NCBI GenBank assembly: GCA_902799905.1
Contig: CADCCB010000029.1
Span: forward strand, 1-39,647
DNA length: 39,647 nt
Direction of reading: 5' to 3'
Source of the DNA: an uncultured Prevotellaceae bacterium
GTDB taxonomy: Bacteria > Bacteroidota > Bacteroidia > Bacteroidales > Bacteroidaceae
Shown: positions 1-8,938 of the stretch, in pieces
Layout: each line of letters begins with the position of its first letter
Numbering within the stretch: the first letter of the stretch is position 1
Translations under genes and position numbers: made by a program
The notes under the pieces: generated by a model
Databases searched by the model: none
What the model was told of the DNA's origin: nothing
Seen by the model: only the letters and a program-made list of their open reading frames with translations

Positions 1-1
1 A

Positions 2-445
2 AATGGTAAGGTAGGCGAGCGCTTCGGAGTGCGTAACTCGGGTGCCATCGCTGTGATTGAAGGTGCCGGCGACCACTGCTGCGAGTACATGACTGGCGGT
101 CGCGTGGTGGTATTAGGAAAGACTGGCCGTAACTTCGCCGCTGGTATGAGTGGTGGTGTGGCTTACGTCTATGACCCTGACCATACCTTCGACTACTTCT
201 GTAACATGGACATGGTGGAACTCTCGCTGGTTGAAGACAGCGTCTCTCGCAAGGAACTGCTCGAGTTCATCCGTCAGCACTATCTGCACACGGGTTCAGC
301 CCTCGCAGGACGCATGCTCGACGACTGGCACCGCTACATCGAGGACTTCATCCAGGTAGTGCCTATCGAGTACAAACGCGTGCTCGAAGAGGAGAAAATG
401 AAGAAACTGCACGAGAAGATTGCCGACATTCAAAGAGACTATTAG
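2..445 (+). CDS. gltB: Glutamate synthase large subunit, C-terminal end (partial)
   Basis: This is the last ~147 residues of the large (glutaminase/synthase) subunit of glutamate synthase, which makes two glutamates from glutamine and 2-oxoglutarate in the cytoplasm. The reading frame is open from base 2, so the gene starts left of the window. The visible part is the glycine-rich beta-helix domain (GxGxG repeats: GAGDHCCEYMTGG, GKTGRNFAAGMSGG) followed by the usual helical tail. gltD follows 83 nt downstream in the same direction, the usual order for the two subunits. The promoter cannot be seen, so it is unknown whether this operon carries the upstream module found at dapF, glnB and glnN. 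Confidence 0.95.
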   Translation, partial: NGKVGERFGVRNSGAIAVIEGAGDHCCEYMTGGRVVVLGKTGRNFAAGMSGGVAYVYDPDHTFDYFCNMDMVELSLVEDSVSRKELLEFIRQHYLHTGSALAGRMLDDWHRYIEDFIQVVPIEYKRVLEEEKMKKLHEKIADIQRDY

Positions 446-446
446 T

Positions 447-527
447 AAAATGTAAAAATTAGAAAATGTAATAATGTAAAAGTTGTCGCATTTCATTTTT
501 AAATTTTTAAATTCTTAAATTTTACAC
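447..527. repeat. Octamer arrays between gltB and gltD
   Basis: Two runs of 8-nt units fill the gap. Five units lie at 447-486 (AAAATGTA, AAAATTAG, AAAATGTA, ATAATGTA, AAAGTTGT). Four lie at 496-527 (TTTTTAAA, TTTTTAAA, TTCTTAAA, TTTTACAC) and end one base before the gltD ATG. A short GTCGC core separates them. The two runs are roughly complementary and could fold into an AU-rich hairpin in the gltBD mRNA. Confidence 0.8.
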
Positions 528-528
528 G

Positions 529-1926
529 ATGGGAAATCCAAAAGCATTTTTAGAGATACACCGCCAAGAGGCGGGTTACCGTCCGATTCACGATAGAATC
601 CACGATTTTGGCGAGGTAGAGCAGACGCTCAACACTCGCGAACGCAAACTGCAGGCCAGCCGCTGTATGGATTGCGGCGTACCCTTCTGCCACTGGGCTT
701 GTCCGCTGGGCAACAAAGCACCCGAGTGGAACGATGCCCTGTACAAAGGCGATTATGAACTGGCTTATCGCCTTCTGAATAGTACCAACCCCTTCCCCGA
801 GTTCACAGGTCGTATCTGTCCTGCGCTCTGCGAAAAGGCCTGCGTACTGAACCGTTTCAACCACGAGCCAACCACCAACCGAGAGGACGAGGCTGCTATC
901 ACAGAGATGGCCTTCCAGGAGGGCTTTATCGTGCCCCGCACCGATATCAAGCGCATCACGCGCCGCCGGGTGGTCGACGGTTCACCCGTCGACACCCCCG
1001 TCCGTGTTGCTGTGATTGGTGCTGGCCCTGCCGGCCTTGCTGCCGCCAACGACCTGAACCACATGGGATATTCCGTTACCGTGTTTGAGAAAAACGAAGC
1101 CGCTGGCGGATTGCTGCGCTACGGTATCCCCAACTTCAAACTCAATAAGGCCGTCATCAATCGACGCATCGCCCTGCTGGAGCAGGAAGGCATCGAGTTC
1201 AAGTACGGCTGTCCCGTTTCTTCTGATGCGATTTCATCGCAACTCGCCACCGAGTTCGACGCCGTGGTGATATCAACCGGCACCCCCACCGCCCGCGATC
1301 TGAAGGCCCCTGGCCGAGAACTCAAAGGTGTACACTTCGCCCTCGAAATGCTGTCGCAGCAGAACCGCGTGCTGGCAGGTATGGAGTTCTCTAAGGATGA
1401 ACGCGTAACTGCCAAGGGCAAGGATGTGCTCGTTATCGGTGGTGGCGATACTGGTTCTGACTGTATCGGAACAGCCCATCGTCAGGGATGTAAGAGCGTC
1501 ACTCAGATTGAGATCATGCCTAAGCCCGTTGAGGGCCCCGAAGACCCACAGAACCCATGGCCTGAGTGGCCTCGCACTCTCAAGACTACATCTAGTCATG
1601 AGGAGGGTTGCACGCGCCGTTGGAACATCAACACGCTCGAGTTCTTGGGCGAAAACGGCAAGCTGACTGGCGTAAAAGTACAGGAGATAGACTGGAAGCC
1701 CAACCCAGAAGGCGGACGCCCCATCATGGTTGAGAAGGGAAAGCCCGAGATTATTAAGGCCGAACTGGTTCTGTTGGCCATGGGCTTCTTGAAGCCTGAG
1801 CACCCCGAGTATCCGAAGAACGTCTTTGTTTGTGGCGATGCTGCCAATGGTGCCTCCCTCGTGGTTCGCGCGATGGCCAGCGGTAAACAGACAGCCGCAA
1901 AGGTAGATGCCTATCTCCAGCGTTAA
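529..1926 (+). CDS. gltD: Glutamate synthase small subunit
   Basis: 465 residues, normal for the family. This FAD- and Fe-S-containing subunit passes electrons from NAD(P)H to GltB. N-terminal cysteines C46, C49, C54 and C58, with C97, C101 and C105, form the two 4Fe-4S motifs (CMDCGVPFCHWACP and CPALCEKAC). The FAD-binding GAGPAG is at 164-169, the second Rossmann motif GGGDTG at 304-309, and the C-terminal FAD motif is FVCGDAANGASLV. The ATG directly follows an octamer array that joins it to gltB. A clear intrinsic terminator follows the stop. It probably supplies glutamate using glutamine from the GSIII encoded further on. Confidence 0.97.
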   Translation: MGNPKAFLEIHRQEAGYRPIHDRIHDFGEVEQTLNTRERKLQASRCMDCGVPFCHWACPLGNKAPEWNDALYKGDYELAYRLLNSTNPFPEFTGRICPALCEKACVLNRFNHEPTTNREDEAAITEMAFQEGFIVPRTDIKRITRRRVVDGSPVDTPVRVAVIGAGPAGLAAANDLNHMGYSVTVFEKNEAAGGLLRYGIPNFKLNKAVINRRIALLEQEGIEFKYGCPVSSDAISSQLATEFDAVVISTGTPTARDLKAPGRELKGVHFALEMLSQQNRVLAGMEFSKDERVTAKGKDVLVIGGGDTGSDCIGTAHRQGCKSVTQIEIMPKPVEGPEDPQNPWPEWPRTLKTTSSHEEGCTRRWNINTLEFLGENGKLTGVKVQEIDWKPNPEGGRPIMVEKGKPEIIKAELVLLAMGFLKPEHPEYPKNVFVCGDAANGASLVVRAMASGKQTAAKVDAYLQR

Positions 1927-1951
1927 CAATCAACCATCTCTCTATAAATAA

Positions 1952-1986
1952 TCCCTGATTCCTTCGTGATATCAGGGAATTTTTTG
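1952..1986 (+). terminator. Intrinsic terminator after gltD
   Basis: Stem TCCCTGAT (1952-1959) pairs with ATCAGGGA (1971-1978) around an 11-nt loop and is followed by a run of six T. It closes the gltBD unit. Confidence 0.85.
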
Positions 1987-1995
1987 TACCTTTGA

Positions 1996-2067
1996 CTTCG
2001 TCGAAGATACTCCCGCTCGGAAAAACTCAAATACATTTGGTTTTTCGCTCACTTATTCGTATCTTTG
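1996..2067 (+). promoter_or_regulatory. Promoter of the GH95 gene with a palindrome over the -33 box
   Basis: The -33 TTTG (2036-2039), a 20-nt spacer and the -10 TATCTTTG (2060-2067) match the Bacteroidota consensus. The -33 box is the right arm of CAAAT-AC-ATTTG (2028-2039). CGCTCGG lies at 2014-2020 and another palindrome, CTTCG-T-CGAAG, at 1996-2006. The same arrangement with different arms recurs at 39483-39535, and the core recurs upstream of miaB. Confidence 0.85.
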
Positions 2068-2090
2068 CCAACGATTAACGACAAGAAGCA

Positions 2091-4613
2091 ATGGCAAAGA
2101 TTCGACAAGGTATACTTTGGTGGCTAGCGCTCTTCCTCGCCACAGTGACGGAAAGCATGGCGCAGACCTTGCACTACGACCGCCCAGCCACGTTCTTCGA
2201 GGAGGCGCTCGTCATTGGCAATGGCACCATGGGCGGCATCGTCTATGGCGGTACTCAGACCGACAAGATCTCGCTCAACGATATCACATTATGGACGGGT
2301 GAGCCGTGTAATATGAAAGTCTATTCACCCGACGCCCACAAGACCATCCCCGCCATCCGCGAGGCCTTGCGTAAGGGTGACTATTGTGAGGCCGACCGTC
2401 TGCAACGCGACGTGCAGGGACATTTCTCGCAGAACTATCAGCCGCTGGGACAACTCACCATCGAGTATCTCGACACCACGGAGGTCGTCACCGACTATCG
2501 CCGCTGGCTGGATATTGGCGATGCGACGTGTCACACCACCTATCGGCGTGGCGGCTATCGCTATACCACAGAGTATTTCGCTACTAATCCTGACTCAGGA
2601 CTGGTGGTGCGCATCACTACCGACCATCCTCATGGCATCCGTGCTCGCTTCTTCTTGTCTTGCCAACTGCGTCACCATAGCAGCACAGAAGAAGGAAATA
2701 CCCTCGTCACCGACGGCTATGCCGGTTATGCCTCGCTGCCCAGTTATTACGATGCCAAGGAGAAGTTCGCCTACGACCCTCAGCGCGGCATCCACTTCCG
2801 CACCAAGGTTCAGGTAAGCGCCAAGAATGTCAAAGCCGAAGGGGATGCGCTCCTTGTGGATGGCGCCAAGGAGGTAACGCTCTTCATCGTCGATGCCACC
2901 TCGTTCAATGGCTATGACAAAGACCCCGTGAAAGAAGGAAAGCCGTATCAGCAACTGGCCGACGCGCGTCTGCGTCATCTTGCTAATATCCCCTACAGGA
3001 AAATCAGACAGCGCCACGTCGAGGACTACCAGTCGCTCTACAACCGTGTAAAACTCTCGCTTGGCCGTTCCGTACGCCACGACTCTGTCGCGGCTTCGAC
3101 CGACGCCCAACTCCGTGCCTACCTCGATGAGTCGCTCTTCAACCCCGACCTCGAGGTCCTCTATTTCCAGTACGGCCGCTACCTGCTTATCAGTTGTTCG
3201 CGCACGCCCAATGTGCCTGCCAACCTGCAGGGTCTCTGGAACGAGAGCATCCTGCCGCCCTGGTCGTGCAACTACACCAGCAATATCAACGTGGAGGAGA
3301 ACTACTGGGCTGCCGAGACGGCTGCACTACCCGAGATGCACCAGTCGCTCTTCACCTTTATGAAAGAACTACAGGGCTCAGGTGAACTCACGGCTAAAGC
3401 GTATTATGGTGTCAATCGCGGTTGGTGTCTGGCACATAATACCGACATCTGGGCGATGACCTGTCCCGTCGGTCTGCACACGGGCGACCCCATGTGGGCC
3501 AACTGGAATATGGGTGGTGCCTGGCTCGCCACGCATATCTGGGAGCACTACACCTTCACGCTCGACAAGGACTTTTTACGCGAGTACTTCCCAGTATTGA
3601 AAGGTGCCGCCGAGTTCTGTCTGGCATGGCTGGTGCCCCTCTCCGACTTCGCCCCTCAGCCCTCAAACATCAGCCCTCAGCCCTCAGACATTGACTATCT
3701 CATCACCGCCCCTGCCACCTCGCCCGAGAATTCCTTTGTCACTCCCGATGGCTATCACGGTCGCACCTGCTATGGTGGCTTTGCCGATATCGCCATGATT
3801 CGCGAATGCCTCAGCGATGCCCGCGATGCCGCCCTTGTGCTCAGCGATTCTGGTAGTGTGCTCGGCGATTTCGTCGCCGAGTCCTCCTTCGTCGCCGAGA
3901 TCAACGCCGCCCTCTCTCGCCTTCAGCCCTACAAAATAGGCAAAAAGGGCAACCTGCAGGAGTGGTTCTACGATTGGGAAGACGAAGATCCGCACCACCG
4001 CCATCAGAGCCACCTCTTCGGCATCTACCCAGGCCATCACCTCGATGATGGCACGAACACCAAAGAGGCTCTCCATCGTGCTGCCTCGCGCACCCTCGAA
4101 CTGAAAGGCGACAAGACAACTGGCTGGAGCACGGGCTGGCGCGTGAATCTCTATGCGCGACTGCACGATGCCAGGAATGCCTATCATATCTATCGCAAAC
4201 TGCTCAGTTACGTCAGTCCCGACGGCTATCGCGGTCCTGATGCCCGTCGTGGCGGTGGCACCTATCCCAACCTGCTCGATGCCCATTCGCCCTTCCAGAT
4301 TGACGGTAACTTCGGTGGTTGTGCCGGCGTCATCGAGATGCTCATGCAGAGCGATTATACGGTGTGTGAGGGTTCCCCCCTCACTACCATCGAACTCCTC
4401 CCCGCCTTGCCGGATCATTGGAAAGATGGTTCCGTCAGCGGCATCCGGGCCCGTGGTGGCATCACCGTTGATATGACGTGGGAAAACAGTCGGGTCACCC
4501 ATCTGACCCTCACTGCCCAGCAGCCCTGCACCGTGATGCTGCTCATGAACGGAGAGCAGGAGATCGTGAAGTTGAAGAAAGGCCTTAGAATAGATGTAAG
4601 CGTGCAGCCATAG
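2091..4613 (+). CDS. GH95 family alpha-L-fucosidase (secreted)
   Basis: 840 residues with a signal peptide ending near TESMAQ (residue 25). GH95 enzymes remove alpha-1,2-linked fucose (some act on alpha-L-galactose) by an inverting mechanism. The catalytic set is visible: N398 and N400 in NINVEENYW, the general acid E546 in TSPENSF, and D738 in QIDGNFGG. Their spacing matches the characterised Bifidobacterium enzyme AfcA (N421, N423, E566, D766) closely. A heptamer array encodes residues ~521-535, just before the catalytic Glu, and keeps the frame. No SusC/SusD pair is adjacent, so this is not in a classic polysaccharide utilisation locus. It has its own strong promoter. Natural substrates could be host mucin glycans or plant xyloglucan; the sequence does not decide. 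Confidence 0.93.
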   Translation: MAKIRQGILWWLALFLATVTESMAQTLHYDRPATFFEEALVIGNGTMGGIVYGGTQTDKISLNDITLWTGEPCNMKVYSPDAHKTIPAIREALRKGDYCEADRLQRDVQGHFSQNYQPLGQLTIEYLDTTEVVTDYRRWLDIGDATCHTTYRRGGYRYTTEYFATNPDSGLVVRITTDHPHGIRARFFLSCQLRHHSSTEEGNTLVTDGYAGYASLPSYYDAKEKFAYDPQRGIHFRTKVQVSAKNVKAEGDALLVDGAKEVTLFIVDATSFNGYDKDPVKEGKPYQQLADARLRHLANIPYRKIRQRHVEDYQSLYNRVKLSLGRSVRHDSVAASTDAQLRAYLDESLFNPDLEVLYFQYGRYLLISCSRTPNVPANLQGLWNESILPPWSCNYTSNINVEENYWAAETAALPEMHQSLFTFMKELQGSGELTAKAYYGVNRGWCLAHNTDIWAMTCPVGLHTGDPMWANWNMGGAWLATHIWEHYTFTLDKDFLREYFPVLKGAAEFCLAWLVPLSDFAPQPSNISPQPSDIDYLITAPATSPENSFVTPDGYHGRTCYGGFADIAMIRECLSDARDAALVLSDSGSVLGDFVAESSFVAEINAALSRLQPYKIGKKGNLQEWFYDWEDEDPHHRHQSHLFGIYPGHHLDDGTNTKEALHRAASRTLELKGDKTTGWSTGWRVNLYARLHDARNAYHIYRKLLSYVSPDGYRGPDARRGGGTYPNLLDAHSPFQIDGNFGGCAGVIEMLMQSDYTVCEGSPLTTIELLPALPDHWKDGSVSGIRARGGITVDMTWENSRVTHLTLTAQQPCTVMLLMNGEQEIVKLKKGLRIDVSVQP
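3653..3694. repeat. In-frame heptamer array inside the GH95 gene
   Basis: Six 7-nt units: CCCTCAG, CCCTCAA, ACATCAG, CCCTCAG, CCCTCAG, ACATTGA. The total of 42 nt is 14 codons, so the frame is kept. It encodes a Pro/Ser/Gln-rich loop that looks unlike the rest of the enzyme. Confidence 0.85.
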
Positions 4614-4665
4614 ATGCCATATATGACTGATTGTGGTTGTGCTGTTGATAACGTTGCTGGAAGAA

Positions 4666-5112
4666 ATGAAAAAGATACTGTTTGTTTGTCACGGAAATAT
4701 CTGTAGGAGTCCGATGGCAGAGTTTGTGATGAAAGACCTCGTGGCCAAGGCTGGTCGTGAGGATGAGTTCTATATTGAATCGGCAGCCACCTCCACGGAG
4801 GAGATAGGCAATCCCGTCTATCCACCTGCACGACGGAAGTTGGCTGAGCACGGCATAGGCTGTGCAGGCAAGACCGCCCGCCAGATGACGCGCAGCGACT
4901 ACCAATGTTTTGACCTGATTATCGGTATGGACCAGTGGAACCTGCGTAATATGCGTCGTATCTGTGGTGATGATCCCGAAGGAAAGGTCTGTCTGCTGAT
5001 GGACTTCACCAGACGGCCGGGCGATGTGGCTGACCCTTGGTACACGGGTGACTTCGAGGCTACATGGCGTGATGTGTTGGAAGGTTGTGAGGCGCTCTTA
5101 AAAGAATTGTAA
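4666..5112 (+). CDS. Low molecular weight protein-tyrosine phosphatase
   Basis: 148 residues from ATG 4666. This start is chosen because the family begins directly with the strand leading into the P-loop; an in-frame start at 4633 would add a tail unlike the family. The P-loop C8-HGNIC-R14 fits the CX5R(S) signature and the general acid D123 lies in ADPWY. The enzyme hydrolyses phosphotyrosine in the cytoplasm. In many bacteria this family acts with tyrosine kinases that control polysaccharide export, but no such kinase is in the window. It follows the GH95 gene by 52 nt and precedes the NUDIX gene by 3 nt, so the last two are probably co-transcribed. Confidence 0.93.
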   Translation: MKKILFVCHGNICRSPMAEFVMKDLVAKAGREDEFYIESAATSTEEIGNPVYPPARRKLAEHGIGCAGKTARQMTRSDYQCFDLIIGMDQWNLRNMRRICGDDPEGKVCLLMDFTRRPGDVADPWYTGDFEATWRDVLEGCEALLKEL

Positions 5113-5115
5113 GCA

Positions 5116-5625
5116 ATGAAAGATAATCAGCAAGAGATTTTTCCTGTCGTCGATGAACAAGGAGTGGTCATCGGCAAGGCCACGCGAGGCGAGTGCCATA
5201 GTGGTTCGCACCTGTTGCATCCCGTGGTGCATCTGCATGTGTTTAACAAGCGGGGTGACCTGTATCTGCAGAAGCGTCCTGAGTGGAAGGATATTCAGCC
5301 GGGCAAGTGGGACACGGCGGTAGGCGGACATATTGACTATGGTGAGACACCAGAGGAAGCCCTGCATCGCGAGGTGCGCGAAGAGTTGGGCATCACCGAC
5401 TTCACGCCAGTCGTCATCGGCAAATATGTGTTTGAGAGCCAGCGAGAGCGCGAACTGGTTTATGTACACCGCACGACCTACGAGGGTGAGATACAGCCCT
5501 CGAAGGACGAACTCGACGGAGGCCGGTTCTGGACGATGACGGAGATTCGGGAGGCGATAGGGCAGGGGGTGCTGACGCCGAATTTTGAGAGTGAGTTTCA
5601 GCGTTTTCTGCTTGAAAATGCATGA
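5116..5625 (+). CDS. NUDIX hydrolase
   Basis: 169 residues with a complete Nudix box: GHIDYGE, seven residues, then REVREELGI, fitting GX5EX7REUXEEXGU. NUDIX enzymes cleave nucleoside diphosphates linked to another group. The N-terminal region (VVDEQGVVIGKATRGECH) and the LYLQKRP segment resemble the YfcD / isopentenyl-diphosphate isomerase-like branch, whose substrates are poorly known. It starts 3 nt after the phosphatase stop codon, implying one transcript. A weak hairpin with a T-run at 5727-5752 may end the unit. Confidence 0.9.
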   Translation: MKDNQQEIFPVVDEQGVVIGKATRGECHSGSHLLHPVVHLHVFNKRGDLYLQKRPEWKDIQPGKWDTAVGGHIDYGETPEEALHREVREELGITDFTPVVIGKYVFESQRERELVYVHRTTYEGEIQPSKDELDGGRFWTMTEIREAIGQGVLTPNFESEFQRFLLENA

Positions 5626-5652
5626 TGTAGACGTATTTGTGAAGACTATCTG

Positions 5653-5807
5653 ACACTTTGCAAAAGAAACGGCTGGTTTTGGTGCAAAGTGTTATAAAAA
5701 CGGCTGGAAAGGTCCGTTGCTACTTTACAAAATGTCAGCCATTTTGTTTTTTATTGATACAAAGTCGTCATAATCCTTGGTGGATTATAGCATTTTGACT
5801 ATCTTTG
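5653..5807 (+). promoter_or_regulatory. dapF promoter with the shared nitrogen module (copy A)
   Basis: A perfect inverted repeat, ACACTTTGC (5653-5661), 22 nt, GCAAAGTGT (5684-5692), lies upstream. TTTACA, three bases and TGTCA follow at 5724-5737. The -10 box TATCTTTG is at 5800-5807, exactly 116 nt after the G of GCAAAGTG. The -33 position reads CTTG. CGGCTGG occurs twice (5670-5676 and 5701-5707). The same spacing is found at glnB and glnN. Confidence 0.75.
5727..5752 (+). terminator. Possible terminator of the NUDIX unit inside the dapF upstream module
   Basis: ACAAAATG (5727-5734) pairs with CATTTTGT (5740-5747) around TCAGC, followed by T residues. The stem is AT-rich and overlaps conserved bases of the dapF module, so it may instead be a protein-binding dyad. 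Confidence 0.4.
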
Positions 5808-5857
5808 CACCGGTTTAGAACGCAAAAGGATAGCAGAATCAAGAAAAGGTGAACAAA

Positions 5858-6802
5858 ATGGCACGAAAAGTTAAGTTTACGAAGATGCATGGTTGCGGCA
5901 ACGACTACATCTATGTCAATATGATGGAGCAAGAAGTGCCGAATCCGCAGGAGGTAGCCATCGTTTGGAGCGATCGCCACAAAGGCATTGGCTCTGACGG
6001 ACTGGTGCTGATTGGTAAGTCGCCTATTCCGGAGGCCGACTATACCATGCGCATCTTCAATGCTGACGGTTCTGAAGCGATGATGTGCGGCAATGCATCA
6101 CGATGCATAGGAAAATATCTCTACGATAAAGCCCTGACAACACAAACACAAATTCGGTTACTGACAAAGTCGGGCATCAAGACGCTCTTCCTACACGTAG
6201 GCAACCCCACCCACGACCCCTCTCAAGAGGGTGATGGGAGCGGTTGCAAACGTGTGGTGGAGAGCGTCACTGTTGACATGGGCGAGCCTGTCCTTGAGAA
6301 TGAGTCGCTGTTCAACCCGCGCATCGCCAAAGGCCTGAATACGCCCCTCGCCGCCAGCAAAGGGGATGGGGGAGAGACCGCCATGTTCGTGTCGATGGGT
6401 AATCCCCATTATGTGATCTTCACGGATAATGTAGACCAGGTGGGAGAAGTGGGCCCAAAACTTGAGTGCCATCCTGCCTTCCCACAGAGGTGTAATATAG
6501 AATTTGCGCAGGTAGTCAGCGGAGAAGCCGCTGACCACGCCACTATAATAAGAACGCGCGTCTGGGAACGTGGCAGCGGCATCACCCAGGCTTGTGGCAC
6601 GGGTGCTTGTGCCACGGCTGTGGCAGCAGCCCTCACAGGACGTGCCGGTAGGCGGTCGCAGATCATCATGGACGGCGGACCCCTGAGCATCGAGTGGTGC
6701 GAGAGTGACCGCTCGGACGATGGCTGTTTCTTCAAAAAGAATCATGTCTATATGACTGGGCCTGCCGCATTCGTCTTCGATGGAGAAATTGACTCGATAT
6801 AA
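5858..6802 (+). CDS. dapF: Diaminopimelate epimerase
   Basis: 314 residues from ATG 5858 (an in-frame GTG at 5849 is less likely). DapF converts LL- to meso-diaminopimelate for lysine and peptidoglycan. The two active-site cysteines are C77 in [12 protein letters not shown] and C246 in ACGTGAC. It is longer than the usual ~270-280 because of two added loops, about residues 116-131 ([14 protein letters not shown]) and 161-174 ([14 protein letters not shown]), each encoded by C/G-rich, partly palindromic DNA. Neither interrupts the frame or a catalytic motif. dapL follows after an octamer array that includes the dapF stop codon. The promoter carries the module shared with glnB and glnN, suggesting nitrogen control. 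Confidence 0.96.
   Translation: MARKVKFTKMHGCGNDYIYVNMMEQEVPNPQEVAIVWSDRHKGIGSDGLVLIGKSPIPEADYTMRIFNADGSEAMMCGNASRCIGKYLYDKALTTQTQIRLLTKSGIKTLFLHVGNPTHDPSQEGDGSGCKRVVESVTVDMGEPVLENESLFNPRIAKGLNTPLAASKGDGGETAMFVSMGNPHYVIFTDNVDQVGEVGPKLECHPAFPQRCNIEFAQVVSGEAADHATIIRTRVWERGSGITQACGTGACATAVAAALTGRAGRRSQIIMDGGPLSIEWCESDRSDDGCFFKKNHVYMTGPAAFVFDGEIDSI
6203..6242. repeat. First C/G palindromic insert in dapF
   Basis: A C-rich stretch, then CCCTCT-CA-AGAGGG, then a G-rich stretch encodes a loop absent from typical DapF. The composition contrasts with flanking coding sequence. A similar insert lies at 6340-6376. Confidence 0.55.
6340..6376. repeat. Second C/G palindromic insert in dapF
   Basis: CGCCCCTC, a short spacer, then AAAGGGGATGGGGGAG encodes residues ~161-174. 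It has the same C-run to G-run layout as the first insert. A G-rich tract of similar flavour lies in the intergenic DNA at 14816-14847. Confidence 0.5.
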
Positions 6803-6858
6803 CGATATGACGAAATATCGATATATCGAAATAGCGTGATAATGAAATAACGATTATA
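6795..6858. repeat. Octamer array at the dapF-dapL junction
   Basis: Eight consecutive 8-nt units, all but one beginning with CG: CGATATAA, CGATATGA, CGAAATAT, CGATATAT, CGAAATAG, CGTGATAA, TGAAATAA, CGATTATA. The first contains the dapF stop codon and the last ends two bases before the dapL ATG. Confidence 0.9.
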
Positions 6859-6860
6859 AT

Positions 6861-8096
6861 ATGGCATTAGTAAACATTCATTTCCTGAACCTCCAGAACA
6901 ACTACCTGTTCGCCGACATCGCCAAGAAGGTCAACGCTTTCAAGGTGATGCACCCAGGTGCCGATGTCATCAGTCTCGGCATTGGCGACGTCACCCAGCC
7001 GTTGTGTCCTGCCGTTACTGAGGCCATGCACAAGGCTGTCGACGAGATGGCTACTGCCGAGGGCTTCCGTGGCTACGGACCAGAACAGGGCTACGACTTC
7101 CTGCGCGAGGCCATCCTGAAGAACGACTTCCTGCCGCGTGGCATCCATCTCGATATTGACGAGGTTTTCGTTAATGACGGTGCAAAGTCAGATACGGGCA
7201 ACTTCCAGGAGTTGCTCCATTGGGATAACTTCATCGGTGTGACCGATCCCGTCTATCCCGTCTATATCGATTCCAATGTGATGATTGGCCGCTGCGGCTC
7301 CTGTCACGATGGTCGCTGGACCAACGTGCGCTATCTGCCCACAACGGCCGAGAATGGTTTCGTGCCCGATCTTCCCAAGGGTCGCCCCGTGGATGTCATC
7401 TATCTGTGCTACCCCAATAACCCCACGGGTACGGTCATCACGAAGCAGGAACTGCGTAAGTGGGTGAACTATGCCTTGAAGAACGATGCTCTGATTCTCT
7501 ACGATGCCGCCTATCAAGCATACATCCAGGATTCGAAGATTCCTCACTCCATCTATGAGATTCGTGGCGCCCGCAAGTGCGCCGTCGAGTTCCGCTCGTA
7601 TTCCAAGACGGCAGGCTTTACTGGCGTTCGCTGCGGTTATACCATTGTGCCGAAAGAGGTCACCGTCAGTACCTTCGAGGGTGAGCGTATATCGCTCAAC
7701 CACCTGTGGCTGCGTCGCCAGTGTACGAAGTTCAATGGCTGTAGTTATATCTCCCAGCGTGCTGCCGAGGCCATCTACTCGCCTGAAGGCAAGGCTCAGG
7801 TGAAGGCCACCATCGACTACTACATGCAGAATGCCAAGCAGATGCTCACCGTTTTAAGGAGTCTCGGCTATGAGTGCTATGGTGGCGAGAATGCTCCTTA
7901 CGTCTGGATGCGTACCCCCGACGGCATGGGCTCGTGGCAGTTCTTCGAAGCCTTGCTCTATGGTGCCAATGTCGTCTGCACCCCAGGTGTCGGCTTCGGT
8001 CCTTCGGGTGAGGGCTATGTCCGCTTCACCGCTTTTGGCAGTCGCGAGAAGACGGAAGAGGCCTTGCAGCGTATCAAGGCTTGGAGTAAGGGCTGA
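6861..8096 (+). CDS. dapL: LL-diaminopimelate aminotransferase
   Basis: 411 residues, the normal family length. DapL makes LL-diaminopimelate in one step from tetrahydrodipicolinate using glutamate as amino donor, bypassing succinylated or acetylated intermediates; DapF then epimerises the product. It is a fold-type I PLP enzyme: K249 in [15 protein letters not shown] binds PLP, with YPNNPTGT and the N-terminal GIGD motif also present. It is co-transcribed with dapF, and an excellent terminator follows. Because it consumes glutamate, it fits with the surrounding nitrogen assimilation genes. Confidence 0.96.
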   Translation: MALVNIHFLNLQNNYLFADIAKKVNAFKVMHPGADVISLGIGDVTQPLCPAVTEAMHKAVDEMATAEGFRGYGPEQGYDFLREAILKNDFLPRGIHLDIDEVFVNDGAKSDTGNFQELLHWDNFIGVTDPVYPVYIDSNVMIGRCGSCHDGRWTNVRYLPTTAENGFVPDLPKGRPVDVIYLCYPNNPTGTVITKQELRKWVNYALKNDALILYDAAYQAYIQDSKIPHSIYEIRGARKCAVEFRSYSKTAGFTGVRCGYTIVPKEVTVSTFEGERISLNHLWLRRQCTKFNGCSYISQRAAEAIYSPEGKAQVKATIDYYMQNAKQMLTVLRSLGYECYGGENAPYVWMRTPDGMGSWQFFEALLYGANVVCTPGVGFGPSGEGYVRFTAFGSREKTEEALQRIKAWSKG

Positions 8097-8114
8097 AAGT
8101 GATTACTGAATAGC

Positions 8115-8152
8115 ATAACGCGGAACCTGATAGGGGTTTCGCGTTATTTTTG
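8115..8152 (+). terminator. Intrinsic terminator after dapL
   Basis: A 13-bp stem with one G-T pair, 8115-8127 against 8135-8147, a 7-nt loop and then a T-run. Strong closure of the dapF-dapL unit. Confidence 0.93.
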
Positions 8153-8197
8153 TTATCGCAAAAATGCGTGTGTCCGTACACATTCTTGCCGCTTCTG

Positions 8198-8352
8198 ACA
8201 CTTTGCTATGAAAAGGCAGGTCTGCGAGGCAAAGTGATAACAATTAGGCATCCTCTTATCCTTCGTGGTTTACACTTTGTTAGATGAGTATGTTTTTAAC
8301 AAACAAAACGGCAGCATTTTGCTCTATTATATTGCAAAATGCCGTACCTTTG
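8198..8352 (+). promoter_or_regulatory. glnB promoter with the shared nitrogen module (copy B)
   Basis: ACACTTTGC (8198-8206), 22 nt, GCAAAGTGATA (from 8229), then TTTACACTTTGTTA (8269-8282) and TAACA (8297-8301). The -10 TACCTTTG is at 8345-8352, exactly 116 nt after GCAAAGTG begins. A perfect dyad GCATTTTGC (8314-8322), 11 nt, GCAAAATGC (8334-8342) abuts the -10 box. The -33 position (GCTC) does not match TTTG, as expected for an activator-dependent promoter. Confidence 0.78.
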
Positions 8353-8420
8353 CATCAAGAAAACGACAAAATGTAACCCCTATAAGAGGGCGTAGTATTA
8401 ATTTAATAAGGTAAAAAGGT

Positions 8421-8768
8421 ATGAAAAAGATTGAAGCAATCATCCGCAAGACGAAGTTCGAAGAGGTGAAAGCGGCTTTGCTCTCATCCGACATCGACTG
8501 GTTTGAGTACCACGACGTGCATGGCATCGGCCAGAGCCGTCAGGAAAGGATCTACCGTGGCGTCCAGTATTCTACCGATGTCATCGAGCGTGTCGCCATC
8601 ACCATCGTGTGTCGTGACATCTTCCTCGATCCAACAGTGAAGGTGATTCTGAAGGTAGCCCATACGGGTGAGGTCGGCGACGGTCGTATCTTCGTGAGCG
8701 ACGTAATCGACACCTGGAGCATCCGCACTGGCGAGAACGGTGACACCGTATTGAGAGATAAGAAATAA
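8421..8768 (+). CDS. glnB: PII family nitrogen regulatory protein
   Basis: 115 residues. PII proteins are cytoplasmic trimers that sense ATP/ADP and 2-oxoglutarate and, beside AmtB, usually gate ammonium uptake. The T-loop (residues ~37-55, GQSRQERIYRGVQY) keeps the tyrosine (Y45) uridylylated in E. coli, and the C-terminal TGEVGDGRIFV motif is intact apart from K to R. The N-terminal stretch WFEYHDVHG differs from proteobacterial GlnB/GlnK. Whether Y45 is modified is unknown because no uridylyltransferase is visible here. GlnK would be an equally fair name since amtB follows. Expression is from the module promoter upstream. Confidence 0.94.
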   Translation: MKKIEAIIRKTKFEEVKAALLSSDIDWFEYHDVHGIGQSRQERIYRGVQYSTDVIERVAITIVCRDIFLDPTVKVILKVAHTGEVGDGRIFVSDVIDTWSIRTGENGDTVLRDKK

Positions 8769-8772
8769 TAAA

Positions 8773-8934
8773 TTAAGAATTAAGAGTTAAGAATTAAGAG
8801 TTGTCGCTTACAGCGATTAGGAATTAACAATTAAGAATTATCATGCATAACAATAATTCTAAACTCCTAATTTTTAATCGCAGCGAAGCGAGAATAACTC
8901 TAAATTCTAAAATCTAAAATCTAAATTCAAGAAA
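8773..8934. repeat. Heptamer arrays and long hairpin between glnB and amtB
   Basis: Heptamers TTAAGAA/TTAAGAG run at 8773-8800, ATTAGGA-type units at 8816-8843 and CTAAATT/CTAAAAT units at 8900-8927. Small TCGC...GCGA dyads punctuate them. Arms 8813-8839 and 8855-8881 are inverted copies (about 21 of 27 positions pair) with a 15-nt loop, so the transcript should form a long hairpin between the two cistrons. Confidence 0.85.
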
Positions 8935-8938
8935 AGTT

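Noticed and set aside
3684-4502. A 272-codon ORF antisense to the GH95 gene
   Set aside because: It mirrors the codon structure of the strong GH95 frame, has no family motifs and no promoter or leader of its own.
6191-6745. 184-codon ORF antisense to dapF
   Set aside because: No motifs, no promoter; explained by the coding bias of dapF on the other strand.
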